A stretch of DNA of 64,000 nucleotides from Alcaligenaceae bacterium SAGV5 (GTDB taxonomy: Bacteria > Pseudomonadota > Gammaproteobacteria > Burkholderiales > Burkholderiaceae_B), in NCBI GenBank assembly GCA_009360345.1, contig SPDP01000001.1, positions 558,001-622,000 of the forward strand. Direction: 5' to 3'. A program made the translations under genes and the position numbers. Under the pieces are notes generated by a model that worked only from the letters and a program-made list of their open reading frames with translations, did not search any database and was not told where the DNA came from. Numbering within the stretch: the first letter of the stretch is position 1; each line of letters starts with the position of its first letter. Positions 17,687 to 26,156 of this stretch are shown here, in pieces.

Positions 17687-18379
17687 TCACAGCGCGCGGA
17701 GCATGCGGGTGAGCCGCACCTTGTAGGCGGCGCGGATGTGTTCCCGCGTGATGCGTTCGGCAAGGTCGGGGTCGCGCCGTTCCAGCGCCGCCACCATTTC
17801 CTGGTGCTCGCGCGAACTGCTGTCGGCGCGTCCGGCCATGGCCAGGGTGGTGGGACCCAGCAGCGCCATCGACTCCTGCAGCGAGTTGAGCGTTTTCAGC
17901 AGATAGCGGTTGTGGGCGCAGCGGTACAGCGTTTCATGGAAGAAGCGGTTGTTGATCGCGAGCTGCTCGGGCTGGCCGGCCAGGTGGGCATCGCGGTCGG
18001 CGATCTCCCGCAGGGCCGAGACTTCCACGTCGGAGGCGTGGCGCGCGGCCAGCCGCGCCGCCGTGCCTTCCAGCACCTCGCGCATGACGTACAGCTCGTT
18101 GACCATGCTCTGATCGAGTTCGGTCACGATGAGTCCGCGGCCGGATTCGTTCACGACGAGCCCTTCGCTCTCCAGGCGGCTCAGGGCTTCGCGTACCGGC
18201 GTGCGGCTCAGGCCCAGCAGCTCGGCCAGTTCGATCTCGCGCAGCCGCGTGCCGGGAGCCAGTTCGCCGGTGCGGATGGCGGTGCGCACATACTGGTAGG
18301 CCTGCTCGCTGCGCGAGCACGAGGCCTGTCCCAGGCTTTTCGCGCTAGGCGCGGCAGGCGCCGCTTTCTTTCTGGGCAT
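17687..18379 (-). CDS. GntR-family regulator, FadR/FCD subfamily
   Basis: A 230-residue GntR regulator: winged helix-turn-helix in residues 25-90 (LREIELAELLGLSRTPVREALSRLESEGL) and an all-helical FCD ligand domain with the metal-type histidines in NNRFFHETLYRCAHN and SSREHQEMVAALE. FCD proteins usually respond to carboxylates. The gene follows the Bug protein gene on the same strand after about 75 bases, so it probably controls that operon and the divergent acyl-CoA ligase operon. An alternative in-frame ATG 12 codons upstream (18415) is possible; neither start has a strong ribosome-binding site. Confidence 0.88.
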   Translation of the reverse strand: MPRKKAAPAAPSAKSLGQASCSRSEQAYQYVRTAIRTGELAPGTRLREIELAELLGLSRTPVREALSRLESEGLVVNESGRGLIVTELDQSMVNELYVMREVLEGTAARLAARHASDVEVSALREIADRDAHLAGQPEQLAINNRFFHETLYRCAHNRYLLKTLNSLQESMALLGPTTLAMAGRADSSSREHQEMVAALERRDPDLAERITREHIRAAYKVRLTRMLRAL

Positions 18380-18453
18380 GGACGGCGAAATGGCGGGTGG
18401 CAAAGCAGGGATCATAACCAAGTCCGTCCCTCGCCCCCGCCCCCTGCCCGCGC

Positions 18454-19428
18454 TCAAGGCGAGGCCGTCGCGGCCTTGGAAGGTTTGAGCAGCTTGCTCC
18501 AGCGGGCGATCTCCTCCCGCACGAAGCGGCCGAATTCCTCCGGCGAGGACACGCGGACTTCGCCGTCGATGACCTCGAAACGCTTGGCGACCTCCGGGTC
18601 CGCGAGGCTGGTGCGCAGCGCGCCGTTGATCTTGTCGATGATGGGCTTGGGCGTGCCGGCCGGCGCGAACACGCCCCACCACACCACCGCCTCGAAATCC
18701 TTGACGCCCTGTTCGGCGATGGTTCGGATGTCGGGCGCCGATTGCAGGCGCCGCAGTCCGCTCGTGGCCAGCAGCTTGGCCCGTTTGCTGTCCAGGTGGG
18801 GCTTGATCTGCGACAGGCCGGTGAAGGCCAGGTCCACATGGCCGCTGGCGACGTCGAGCATGGCGGGCCCGGCGCCGCGATACGGCACGTCCAGGATGTT
18901 GGCGTGGGTGGCGGCCTTGAACAGCTCGGTCGCCATGTGGGAGGCGGATCCCTCGCCCGAGGTGGCGATGGTCAGCTTGCCCGGCTGCCTGGCAGCCAGT
19001 TCCAGCAATTGGGGGATGTCGTTGGCGGGCAGGTTGCCGCGCGCGGCCAGTCCCATCGCGTAGGTGATGACCAGGCCGACGGGCGCGAAATCGTCCGGCG
19101 TCCTGTAGGGCAGCTTGGGCAGCAGCGTGGGATTGGTGGCGAAGCTGGGGCTGACGATCAGCAGCGTATAGCCGTCGGGTTCGGCCTTGGCCACGGCCTC
19201 GGTGCCCGTCACGGTATTGCCGCCGCCGCGGTTGTCGATGATGACCGGCTGCTTGATGGTGGCCGACAGTTTGTCGGCGAAGGCGCGGGCGATGAAATCG
19301 CCGCCACCGCCGGCGGCGAACGGCACCACGATGCGGACGGGTCTTTCGGGATAGTTGTCGACCGGCGCGGCGTGGCCGGGCAAGGCGAAAGCGGCCAGAC
19401 AGACCGCTGCGCCGAATGCGTGCTTCAT
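18454..19428 (-). CDS. Bug-type periplasmic solute-binding protein 2
   Basis: A 324-residue Bug/TctC-like protein. A signal peptide ending near AFALPGHA precedes YPERPVRIVVPFAAGGGGDFIAR, the first substrate-loop region, and PVIIDNRGGGNTVTG. A strong ribosome-binding site (AGGAGG) lies just before the ATG. It is followed by the GntR gene and is divergent from an acyl-CoA ligase gene; the trio suggests uptake, regulation and CoA activation of one carboxylate. Confidence 0.92.
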   Translation of the reverse strand: MKHAFGAAVCLAAFALPGHAAPVDNYPERPVRIVVPFAAGGGGDFIARAFADKLSATIKQPVIIDNRGGGNTVTGTEAVAKAEPDGYTLLIVSPSFATNPTLLPKLPYRTPDDFAPVGLVITYAMGLAARGNLPANDIPQLLELAARQPGKLTIATSGEGSASHMATELFKAATHANILDVPYRGAGPAMLDVASGHVDLAFTGLSQIKPHLDSKRAKLLATSGLRRLQSAPDIRTIAEQGVKDFEAVVWWGVFAPAGTPKPIIDKINGALRTSLADPEVAKRFEVIDGEVRVSSPEEFGRFVREEIARWSKLLKPSKAATASP

Positions 19429-19516
19429 GTCTCCTCCTGAGGGGGCCGGGTTCGTGCCCGTGGCGCCGCCGCAGGCGGTGATCGGGCTTTCTGGTATTCG
19501 TTTGAATGCAATTGTG

Positions 19517-19526
19517 TACTTAAGTA
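19517..19526. promoter_or_regulatory. Palindrome in Bug2/acyl-CoA ligase spacer
   Basis: TACTTAAGTA is a perfect 10-bp palindrome in an AT-rich patch of the 147-base divergent spacer between the Bug-GntR operon and the acyl-CoA ligase operon. Short palindromes of this kind are typical operator cores for FadR/FCD-type GntR proteins, one of which is encoded at 17687-18379. Binding is inferred. Confidence 0.45.
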
Positions 19527-19575
19527 TCCAGGAAGTAAACTGGCGACGTCGAATCCTGTTCCACGCCGCTCGGCC

Positions 19576-21168
19576 ATGAAAAGTCCGCTCGAAGTCCTGA
19601 ACAGTTATCGTCCCCACGACGGGACGTTGCACGATGCCTTCCGGAGCCGGTGCGCTGTCCGCGCGGCCGAGCCCTTCCTGATACAGGACGGCGAACGCTG
19701 GACCTGGGCCGAATTCGGGCAGCGGTACGAGCGCCTGGCACAGGCGCTGGCGGCGCGGGGGATCGGTTCCGGTTCGCGCGTGGCGGTGGCCGGGCGCAAC
19801 GACAAGGCGCATGTGCTGGCGCTGTTCGCGCTGGCCCGGCTGGGGGCCACCATGGTGCCGGTCAATCCCGAGTTCGGTCCGCGCGAGATGGGCTACGCGC
19901 TGCGGCACGCCGAGGTGCAGGGCATCCTGGCCGAGGCGCGCCTGCTCGACCTGTTGCGGCCGATCGCCGCCGAATGTCCGGCGCCCCCGTGGCTGATGAC
20001 GATGGATGGCCCGGCGGCCGATCCCGGGTCGCTGGCCGCCGCGCTCGCGCAGCCGGTTGCCGATGTCCCGCTGCCCACCCCGACAGCGTCCGACACCTGC
20101 GTCATCATCTACACCTCCGGCACCACCGGTTTCCCCAAAGGCGTCATGCACAGCCAGTACAACCTGGTGACGGCCGGCGAGGCCAACGTCGCGCGCGTGC
20201 ATGTGCAGCCGGACGACAGGCTGATGATCATCCTGCCGTTCTTCCACATGAATGCCTTGTTCTACTCGGTGGGCGGCGCGCTGGCGTCGGGCGCCGCCAT
20301 GATCCTCGTGCCGCGCTTTTCCGCCTCAGCCTTCTGGCAGGTGGCGGCCGACAACGGCGCCACGGTGGTCAACATCATCGAGGCTATCGGCACCATCCTG
20401 GCGTCCCGCGACCGGCGCGAGTACCGGCCCGATCACCGCCTGCGCGCGGTGTACGGCGTGCGGAGAAAATCGGCGCCCGCTTTCCGCGACGAATTCGGGG
20501 TGCCGCACCTGTTCTCGGGATTCGGCATGACCGAGATCCCGGGCGTCACCTGCAATCCCTATGGCGGGCCGGACAAGCCGGGCAGCATGGGCGTGGTGGC
20601 CGGGCACCCCGATCCGGCCCGGCCCTGGGCGCGGTGCCGGGTGGTCGACGATGCCGGCCACGATGTCGGCGTGGACGAGATCGGCGAACTCTGGGTGGCC
20701 ACGCCCATCGTCATGCAGGGGTATTTCCGCGACCCCGAACAGACCCGCCAGGCCTTCGCCGGCGAATGGCTCAAGACCGGCGATCTGGTCCGGCGCGACG
20801 CCGACGGCTTTTTCTTCCACGTCTCGCGCAAGAAGGACATCATCCGGCGCCGCGGTGAAAATATCGCCGCGGCCGAACTGGAGATGGTCATCAATGAACA
20901 CCCCGCCGTGTTCGAGGCGGCGGCCCTGGCCGTGCCGTCCGAACTGGGCGAGGACGAGATCCTGGTAGTGGTGGCGCCGCGCCCTGGCGCGGTGGTGTCC
21001 GAGGCCGACGTGGCCGAGTGGTGCCGGGCCCGGCTGGCCGCCATCAAGGTGCCGCGCTACGTGGCGCTGCTGCCCGAACTGCCGCACACGCCCACGCACA
21101 AGATCGCCAAGAACCTGCTGCGCGACGATCCCGCCGTCAAGGAACGGACCGTGGATCTGCAAGCCTGA
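19576..21168 (+). CDS. Acyl-CoA synthetase (AMP-forming, CaiC-like)
   Basis: A 530-residue ANL-superfamily ligase that adenylates a carboxylic acid and transfers it to CoA. Motifs in order: YTSGTTGFPKGV (P-loop, about 178-189), the FSGFGMTE motif near 315, GYFRDPEQTRQAF, WLKTGDLVRRD, and the catalytic lysine in PTHKIAKN near the C-terminus. Best resemblance is to crotonobetaine/carnitine-CoA ligase and related short-chain ligases. It is followed 59 bases later by a citryl-CoA-lyase-like gene, suggesting that the acyl-CoA formed is the next enzyme's substrate or a related metabolite. Confidence 0.9.
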   Translation: MKSPLEVLNSYRPHDGTLHDAFRSRCAVRAAEPFLIQDGERWTWAEFGQRYERLAQALAARGIGSGSRVAVAGRNDKAHVLALFALARLGATMVPVNPEFGPREMGYALRHAEVQGILAEARLLDLLRPIAAECPAPPWLMTMDGPAADPGSLAAALAQPVADVPLPTPTASDTCVIIYTSGTTGFPKGVMHSQYNLVTAGEANVARVHVQPDDRLMIILPFFHMNALFYSVGGALASGAAMILVPRFSASAFWQVAADNGATVVNIIEAIGTILASRDRREYRPDHRLRAVYGVRRKSAPAFRDEFGVPHLFSGFGMTEIPGVTCNPYGGPDKPGSMGVVAGHPDPARPWARCRVVDDAGHDVGVDEIGELWVATPIVMQGYFRDPEQTRQAFAGEWLKTGDLVRRDADGFFFHVSRKKDIIRRRGENIAAAELEMVINEHPAVFEAAALAVPSELGEDEILVVVAPRPGAVVSEADVAEWCRARLAAIKVPRYVALLPELPHTPTHKIAKNLLRDDPAVKERTVDLQA

Positions 21169-21227
21169 TCCCACCGCCCGTCCGCTGCGGGCACAATGCG
21201 AACCGGACATCGAAGGAGACATGACCC

Positions 21228-22001
21228 ATGGCCAAGCGCAAGCAACTCAAGACCGACATCTGCTGGAGTACCGAAGACAAGATCACCATCAAGGGGCTGG
21301 ACCTGTGCCAGGACATCATGGGCAAGGTCTCGCTGGGCGACATGGCCTTCCTGGAAATGATGGACCGCCTGCCCGACGAGCGTGAGTCGCGCGTATTCAA
21401 CGCGCTGGCGGTGATCCTGGTCGAGCATGGCATGACGCCCAGCGCCATCGTGACCCGCATGACGCTGGCGGGCGCCCCCGAGGCCATGCAGGCCGCGGTG
21501 GCGGCCGGGCTGAGCGGCCTGGGCAGCGTGTTCGTCGGCAGCATGGAGAACGCCGCCCGCATGTTGCAGGATGCCTTGCCGGATCCGGCAACGCCCGGCG
21601 ACATCGCCGCCCTGGCCGCCCGCATCGTCGACGACCACGCGGCGCGCGGCCGCACGGTGCCGGGCATCGGCCACCATATGCACAAGCCGGTCGATCCGCG
21701 CGCTCCGCGCCTGTTCGAGATCGCCCGCGAAAACGGTTTCGACGGCCCCTATGTGGCGCTGATGCAGGCGGTGGCCGAGGCCGCGCAGGCCCGGCTGGGC
21801 AAGAGCCTGCCGGTCAACGCCACCGGTGCCATCGCCGCCGTCGCCAGCGAACTGGGCATTCCCTGGCGCGTGGTCCGGGGCATAGGCGTCATGTCGCGAG
21901 CCATCGGGCTGGTGGCGCATGTGCTGGAAGAACTGCGCGAACCGATGGCCCGCGAGATCAAGGCCATGGTCGAGGAAGAAGCCACCGCGCATCTGCGGTG
22001 A
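21228..22001 (+). CDS. Citryl-CoA lyase-like short citrate-synthase-fold protein
   Basis: A 257-residue protein comprising a reduced citrate synthase fold. The motif VPGIGHHMHKPVDPRAPRLF corresponds to the active-site region of citrate synthase (PGFGH...DPRA), followed by the ATGAIAAVASELGIPW helix and GLVAHVLEE near the end. Stand-alone short members are annotated as citryl-CoA lyase, cleaving citryl-CoA to acetyl-CoA and oxaloacetate. It contains no ATP-grasp or CoA-ligase part, which could be supplied by the preceding ANL ligase. A good ribosome-binding site (GAAGGAGA) precedes the start. The reaction is inferred from family. Confidence 0.75.
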   Translation: MAKRKQLKTDICWSTEDKITIKGLDLCQDIMGKVSLGDMAFLEMMDRLPDERESRVFNALAVILVEHGMTPSAIVTRMTLAGAPEAMQAAVAAGLSGLGSVFVGSMENAARMLQDALPDPATPGDIAALAARIVDDHAARGRTVPGIGHHMHKPVDPRAPRLFEIARENGFDGPYVALMQAVAEAAQARLGKSLPVNATGAIAAVASELGIPWRVVRGIGVMSRAIGLVAHVLEELREPMAREIKAMVEEEATAHLR

Positions 22002-22146
22002 CGCCTGTTCGCCGGTACCGGGTCCGCCCCGCGCGCGGGACGGACTTCACCCTGTCGTAACTTGTATGTCACGTGGGCCTTTTAACCTCGCGGTCGGTTT
22101 AGCTGACAAAAAGCTTAAAGCCGTTTTTCCACACCACGAGATTTGA

Positions 22147-23994
22147 ATGTCCTATCTGACAGATAAGTTGCGCGCCCCGTATCGCGAGGCGCAGGGAGAA
22201 GTCACCGTCCCCGGCCAGATGTTCGACGAGATCGTCGCCGCCAATCCCGCTCGCCGCACGCTGCTGAAAAACAGTTTCGGCCTGTCTATCCTGTCGGTGT
22301 TCGGTGCCACGTCGCTGGCGGCCTGTGGCAGCGATGGCGATTCCACGCCCGCGCCGGGCGGTGGCGGTGGCGGCACCGATCCGGTCGGGCCCGATTATTC
22401 GGTCAAGTTCGAACGGCTGGCCGACAAGATCACGGCCGACACCGTGACCGTGCCCAAGGACTACGAGGTGCAGGTGCTGTACTCGGCCGGCGACAAGTGC
22501 GAAGCGGGTTCCGCCGGCTACGCCGGCACGCCCCAGTCGTGGCCGGACACCGAGACGCAGGCCGGTGGCCAGCACGACGGCATGCACTACTACGCGCTGG
22601 ACGGCGTCGACCCCAACCAGGGCGGCTTGCTGGTCCTGAACCACGAAAGCACCGATAACGCCACGCTGAACCTGACCGTGGACGGCACCAAGACGCGGCT
22701 GTCGAACGTCGGTGTCTCGGTCGTCGAAATCGCGCGCGGCGACGACGGCTCGTGGTCGGTCAAGGCCAACTCCCGCTACAACAAGCGCTATACCGGCAAC
22801 ACGGTCTACAACGTCGGCGGCCCGGCCGCCCCGGCGGTCAACAGCACCCGCAAGGTGGTGGGCACGCTGAACAACTGCGCCAGCGGCCCGACGCCCTGGG
22901 GTACGTACCTGACCTGCGAAGAGACGACCGACAACTACCTGGATCCCACGCAGGACGAGAAGGGCTACGGCTGGGTGGTCGAGATCGATCCCTACGCGCC
23001 GGCGTCGACCGCGGTCAAGCGCACCGCCATGGGCCGCTTCGACCACGAGAACACCGCCTACATGACGAACGAGGCCAACCGCGTCGCGTTCTACATGGGC
23101 GACGACGGCACGCCCGGCTGCATCTACAAGTTCATCCCCAGCCAGGCCTACGATCCCAAGAACCGCGCCGCCAACCTGAACCTGCTGGACGAAGGCACGT
23201 TGTACGCGGCTCGCTTCAACGACGACGGCACCGGCAACTGGGTCGAGCTGACGCACGGCAAGAACAACCTTACGCTGAACGCCATCGATCCGGGCAACTA
23301 CACGCAGACCGCGCCGGACAAGGCCCCCGCGCCTGTCATCGTCAACTTCGCCAGCCAGGCCGACGTCCTGATCAACACCAAGAGCGCCGCGCGCGTGGCA
23401 GGCGCGACGTTGATGGACCGTCCGGAATGGATCACGGTGGGCGTGGACAAGACCGTCTATTGCACGCTGACCAACAACGGCAGCCGCAAGCGCACCAGCG
23501 CCGCCAACCCGCGCATCAGCAACTCGCACGGCCACATCGTGCGCTGGAAGGAGCGCGGCGATTCCCCGCTGGCCACGACCTTCGAGTGGGAACTGCTGCT
23601 GCTGGCCGGCCAGGATCCGGCGGACGGCGCCGCGGCCAACGTGACCGGCAACATCCAGGGCGATGAGTTCTCCAGCCCGGATGGCATCCGCGTCGATCCG
23701 CAGGGCCGCCTGTGGGTGCAGACCGATTCGGGCACGGGCTCGAACATCACCAACATCTTCGGCAACAACTCGATGTACTACATCGACCAGGAGACGGGGG
23801 AGTCCAGGCGCTTCCTGGTGGGGCCCAAGGGTTGCGAGATCACGGGCATTGCCTATACCCCCGACCTGGCGACTTTCTTCATCAACATCCAGCACCCGAA
23901 CGGCGTATGGAACACCAAGCGCGCCGGCGGCGGCGACGCGCGGTCGGCCACGATCGTGGTGAGCAGGAAGGACGGCAAGCCCGTGGGCGCCTGA
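22147..23994 (+). CDS. PhoX-family phosphatase (exported)
   Basis: A 615-residue PhoX/DUF839-type protein. PhoX enzymes are calcium- and iron-dependent extracytoplasmic alkaline phosphatases. The N-terminus has a twin-arginine-like sequence (N-P-A-R-R-T-L-L-K, residues 33-41), a hydrophobic stretch and then a lipobox-like L-A-A-C (Cys 60) followed by a Gly/Pro-rich linker, suggesting a Tat-exported lipoprotein. Conserved catalytic-domain pieces include NHES, LNNCASGPTPWGTYLTCEE, GRFDHENTAY and SSPDGIRVDPQGRLWVQTDS. It is a single-gene unit with a strong terminator downstream. No clean Pho box was found upstream. Confidence 0.9.
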   Translation: MSYLTDKLRAPYREAQGEVTVPGQMFDEIVAANPARRTLLKNSFGLSILSVFGATSLAACGSDGDSTPAPGGGGGGTDPVGPDYSVKFERLADKITADTVTVPKDYEVQVLYSAGDKCEAGSAGYAGTPQSWPDTETQAGGQHDGMHYYALDGVDPNQGGLLVLNHESTDNATLNLTVDGTKTRLSNVGVSVVEIARGDDGSWSVKANSRYNKRYTGNTVYNVGGPAAPAVNSTRKVVGTLNNCASGPTPWGTYLTCEETTDNYLDPTQDEKGYGWVVEIDPYAPASTAVKRTAMGRFDHENTAYMTNEANRVAFYMGDDGTPGCIYKFIPSQAYDPKNRAANLNLLDEGTLYAARFNDDGTGNWVELTHGKNNLTLNAIDPGNYTQTAPDKAPAPVIVNFASQADVLINTKSAARVAGATLMDRPEWITVGVDKTVYCTLTNNGSRKRTSAANPRISNSHGHIVRWKERGDSPLATTFEWELLLLAGQDPADGAAANVTGNIQGDEFSSPDGIRVDPQGRLWVQTDSGTGSNITNIFGNNSMYYIDQETGESRRFLVGPKGCEITGIAYTPDLATFFINIQHPNGVWNTKRAGGGDARSATIVVSRKDGKPVGA

Positions 23995-24004
23995 GCGATC
24001 AAGG

Positions 24005-24037
24005 AGGGGGCGTTGCCCGAGGTTCGGGCGCACCCCC
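24005..24037 (+). terminator. Hairpin after phoX-like gene
   Basis: A nested inverted repeat starts 11 bases past the phosphatase stop codon: an outer GGGGG/CCCCC pair encloses GCCCGA-GGT-TCGGGC. It has no T-run and probably assists the terminator that follows directly. Confidence 0.45.
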
Positions 24038-24045
24038 ATTTACAG

Positions 24046-24076
24046 CCCGGATGGCCTGGCCATCCGGGTTTTTTTT
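24046..24076 (+). terminator. Intrinsic terminator of the phoX-like gene
   Basis: CCCGGATGGCC and GGCCATCCGGG form a near-continuous hairpin that ends in an eight-T run, a textbook Rho-independent terminator. It separates the phosphatase from the aromatic-catabolic operon starting at 24289. Confidence 0.9.
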
Positions 24077-24288
24077 CGACCCAGGTTTCCGGTTTTCTTC
24101 CATTGGCCGTGGCTTGGTTCGCGATGACCCGGGCGGGGAGGCCGCGGCCGGCCACAGGCCCCGGGGGGCCGGGGCGGATCGTTGAGTTTTGCTCCCGCTG
24201 GGTCACGAAATTTGCTTTGAACTCTCCGCGCTTGGCGACCATCATTGCCTCCCTGATCAGAAGCCCAAGGCTCAACACAGGAGATAGC

Positions 24289-25296
24289 ATGATCGAGACA
24301 ACCCCCAGTCGTTGGAGAACGGGTATCAGCCGGATGCGGCAATGGGCGGCTTGTCTTGCGACCACGTCCTGTATCGCGGGTCCCGCCCTTGCGGAGTTCC
24401 CGGACAGACCTATCCGGATCATCGTGAGTTCGTCCCCTGGGGGCTATCTGGACATCATCTCCCGTGCCATCGGGAAGGAGTTGCAGGAGCGGTGGCGGCA
24501 GCCCGTCATCGTCGAGAACAAGCCGGGAGCCAGTGGCGTGGTGGGCGCCGTCGCGGTAAAGAATAGCCAGCCTGACGGATATACCTGGCTTGCGGCCACC
24601 GAAGCGCATCTGGTGACGAACAAGTTCACGATGAAGAACTTGCCCTACGACTATAAGCGCGACTTCGTGGGCATCTCCGTGTTGACCCGGGCCGATCAGG
24701 TGGTCGTCGCCACGAAGAGCTTTCCGGCCAATACGCTGGCCGAGCTGATCGAGATGGCGAAGCAGGATCCGAAGGGCCTGTCGTACGGTTCCTGGGGAAT
24801 AGGCAGCCATCCGCATCTGTTCTATTCCAGGCTGGGCGGCATGACGAACGCGAACTTCGTGATGATTCCCTACAAGGGCGTCGCGCCGACGATGCAGGCC
24901 ATGTCCGCCGGGGAAGTGCCGTTGTCGGTGATGAGCCCGGGAACCGCCAAGCCCCTGCTGGAGGCGGGTCGCCTGAAGATCCTGGCCGCGGCGGCCAGAA
25001 AGCGGCTGCCCGATCTTCCGGATGTTCCGACGACGGAAGAGCTGGGTTTTCCCGGCCTGACGTCCGCCATCTACATGGTGTTGCTGCTGCCTCGGGAAAC
25101 ACCGCCCGACGTCGTGGCCAAGGCCAGCAAGGCTGTACAGAGCGTCCTGAAACAACCCGACTTCGCGGCCCGGACGGTGACCGACCATGGCTTCCAGGTG
25201 GTGGCGAGCGACTCCGCGGGCGTGATCACCGAGATGGACGAGCTTGGCAAGTTGATGGCGGAGTCCGTCAAGGCCGCACAGATCATGGCGCAGTGA
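24289..25296 (+). CDS. Bug-type periplasmic solute-binding protein 3
   Basis: A 335-residue Bug/TctC-like protein with a long signal sequence ending around GPALAE, then FPDRPIRIIVSSSPGGYLDIISR and PVIVENKPGASGVVG. The first loop reads SSSPGGYLD instead of the usual PFAPGGGTD, so the ligand pocket may differ from typical Bug proteins. The ATG follows GGAGATAGC. It heads the aromatic meta-cleavage operon and its stop overlaps the possible GTG start of the SDR gene, suggesting that it captures the aromatic acid degraded by the operon. Confidence 0.92.
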   Translation: MIETTPSRWRTGISRMRQWAACLATTSCIAGPALAEFPDRPIRIIVSSSPGGYLDIISRAIGKELQERWRQPVIVENKPGASGVVGAVAVKNSQPDGYTWLAATEAHLVTNKFTMKNLPYDYKRDFVGISVLTRADQVVVATKSFPANTLAELIEMAKQDPKGLSYGSWGIGSHPHLFYSRLGGMTNANFVMIPYKGVAPTMQAMSAGEVPLSVMSPGTAKPLLEAGRLKILAAAARKRLPDLPDVPTTEELGFPGLTSAIYMVLLLPRETPPDVVAKASKAVQSVLKQPDFAARTVTDHGFQVVASDSAGVITEMDELGKLMAESVKAAQIMAQ

Positions 25297-25298
25297 CA

Positions 25299-26105
25299 AT
25301 GGATCTGGGGCTGGAAGGAAAGACCGTGATGGTAACCGGGGGAAGCTCCGGAATCGGGCTCGCGTGTGCTCGCGCATTCGTGGACGAAGGGGCGAAGGTG
25401 GCTATCCTGGGCCGCCGGCCCGAGGCGCTCGAGCAAGCTCGCTCGCGGATTGCCGGCGGCGGCGACGTAGTGGCGGTGTCGGCCGATCTGTGCCGCGAGT
25501 CCGAGGCCGAGCGTGCCGTCGCCGCCGTGGAAACATTGATCGGCCCTGTCGATGTGCTCGTCAATTGTGCCGGCGCGGCGGCACGCAGCGATTACACGAA
25601 ACTGGACGAAACCGCCTGGCGGGACGGCTTCGAGTCGAAGTTCATGCCCTATATCAACATGTGCACGGTGCTCCTGCGGCGGTTCCATGCGCGTCGAGAC
25701 GGAAATCCTGGCGAGAACGCCGGGCTGGCCATCGTGAACGTGATCGGCAAGGGAGGCCGGGCGCCGACTTCGACGCATCTGCCGGGCGGCGCGGCCAACG
25801 CCGCCTTGATGCTGGCCACGGCGGGCCTCGCCCAGGCCTGGGGGAAGCATGGGGTGCGCATCAATGCCGTCAACCCGGCTTCCATTGCCACGGAACGTTT
25901 GACACGGCGGTTTGCCGCCGCGGTCGATGGCGCTTGGCGAACCGATGAGGAACGGATGCGGGCCTCGGCCGGCGAAATACCGTTGGGACGCTTCGGCGAG
26001 CCGAGCGAAGTAGCGGACGTCGTGCTGTTTCTTGCCAGTAAACGTGCGAGCTACGTGCTGGGCAGCGGTGTCGCCATGGATGGGGGGCTCAGGCCCCTGC
26101 TCTGA
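25299..26105 (+). CDS. SDR-fold protein lacking the usual catalytic triad
   Basis: A 268-residue short-chain dehydrogenase/reductase-fold protein. The NAD(P)-binding TGGSSGIG (13-20) and the NCAGAAA strand are intact. The catalytic positions are not: where SDRs have Ser, Tyr-x3-Lys, this protein reads NVIGKGG (Gly near 150) and T-H-L-P-G-G (His 160 and Gly 164). In an aromatic operon the expected job is dehydrogenation of a cis-dihydrodiol, but this sequence implies another mechanism or a non-enzymatic role. An overlapping GTG two codons upstream (25293) is an alternative start coupled to the Bug stop. Confidence 0.85.
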   Translation: MDLGLEGKTVMVTGGSSGIGLACARAFVDEGAKVAILGRRPEALEQARSRIAGGGDVVAVSADLCRESEAERAVAAVETLIGPVDVLVNCAGAAARSDYTKLDETAWRDGFESKFMPYINMCTVLLRRFHARRDGNPGENAGLAIVNVIGKGGRAPTSTHLPGGAANAALMLATAGLAQAWGKHGVRINAVNPASIATERLTRRFAAAVDGAWRTDEERMRASAGEIPLGRFGEPSEVADVVLFLASKRASYVLGSGVAMDGGLRPLL

Positions 26106-26156
26106 AAGGGGTTCGCCCCCTGCCACGAAAAAATTGCTAACTGGATGGGAAACATC

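Noticed and set aside
22052-22072. Pho-box-like pair CTGTCGT and ATGTCAC upstream of the PhoX-like gene
   Set aside because: The two heptamers are 7 bases apart instead of 4 and both have mismatches, so the phasing for PhoB dimers is wrong.
22099-24039. Long open frame on the minus strand opposite the PhoX-like gene
   Set aside because: Same GC-driven shadow effect; the Val/Arg/Gly/Asp-rich product has no domain features.
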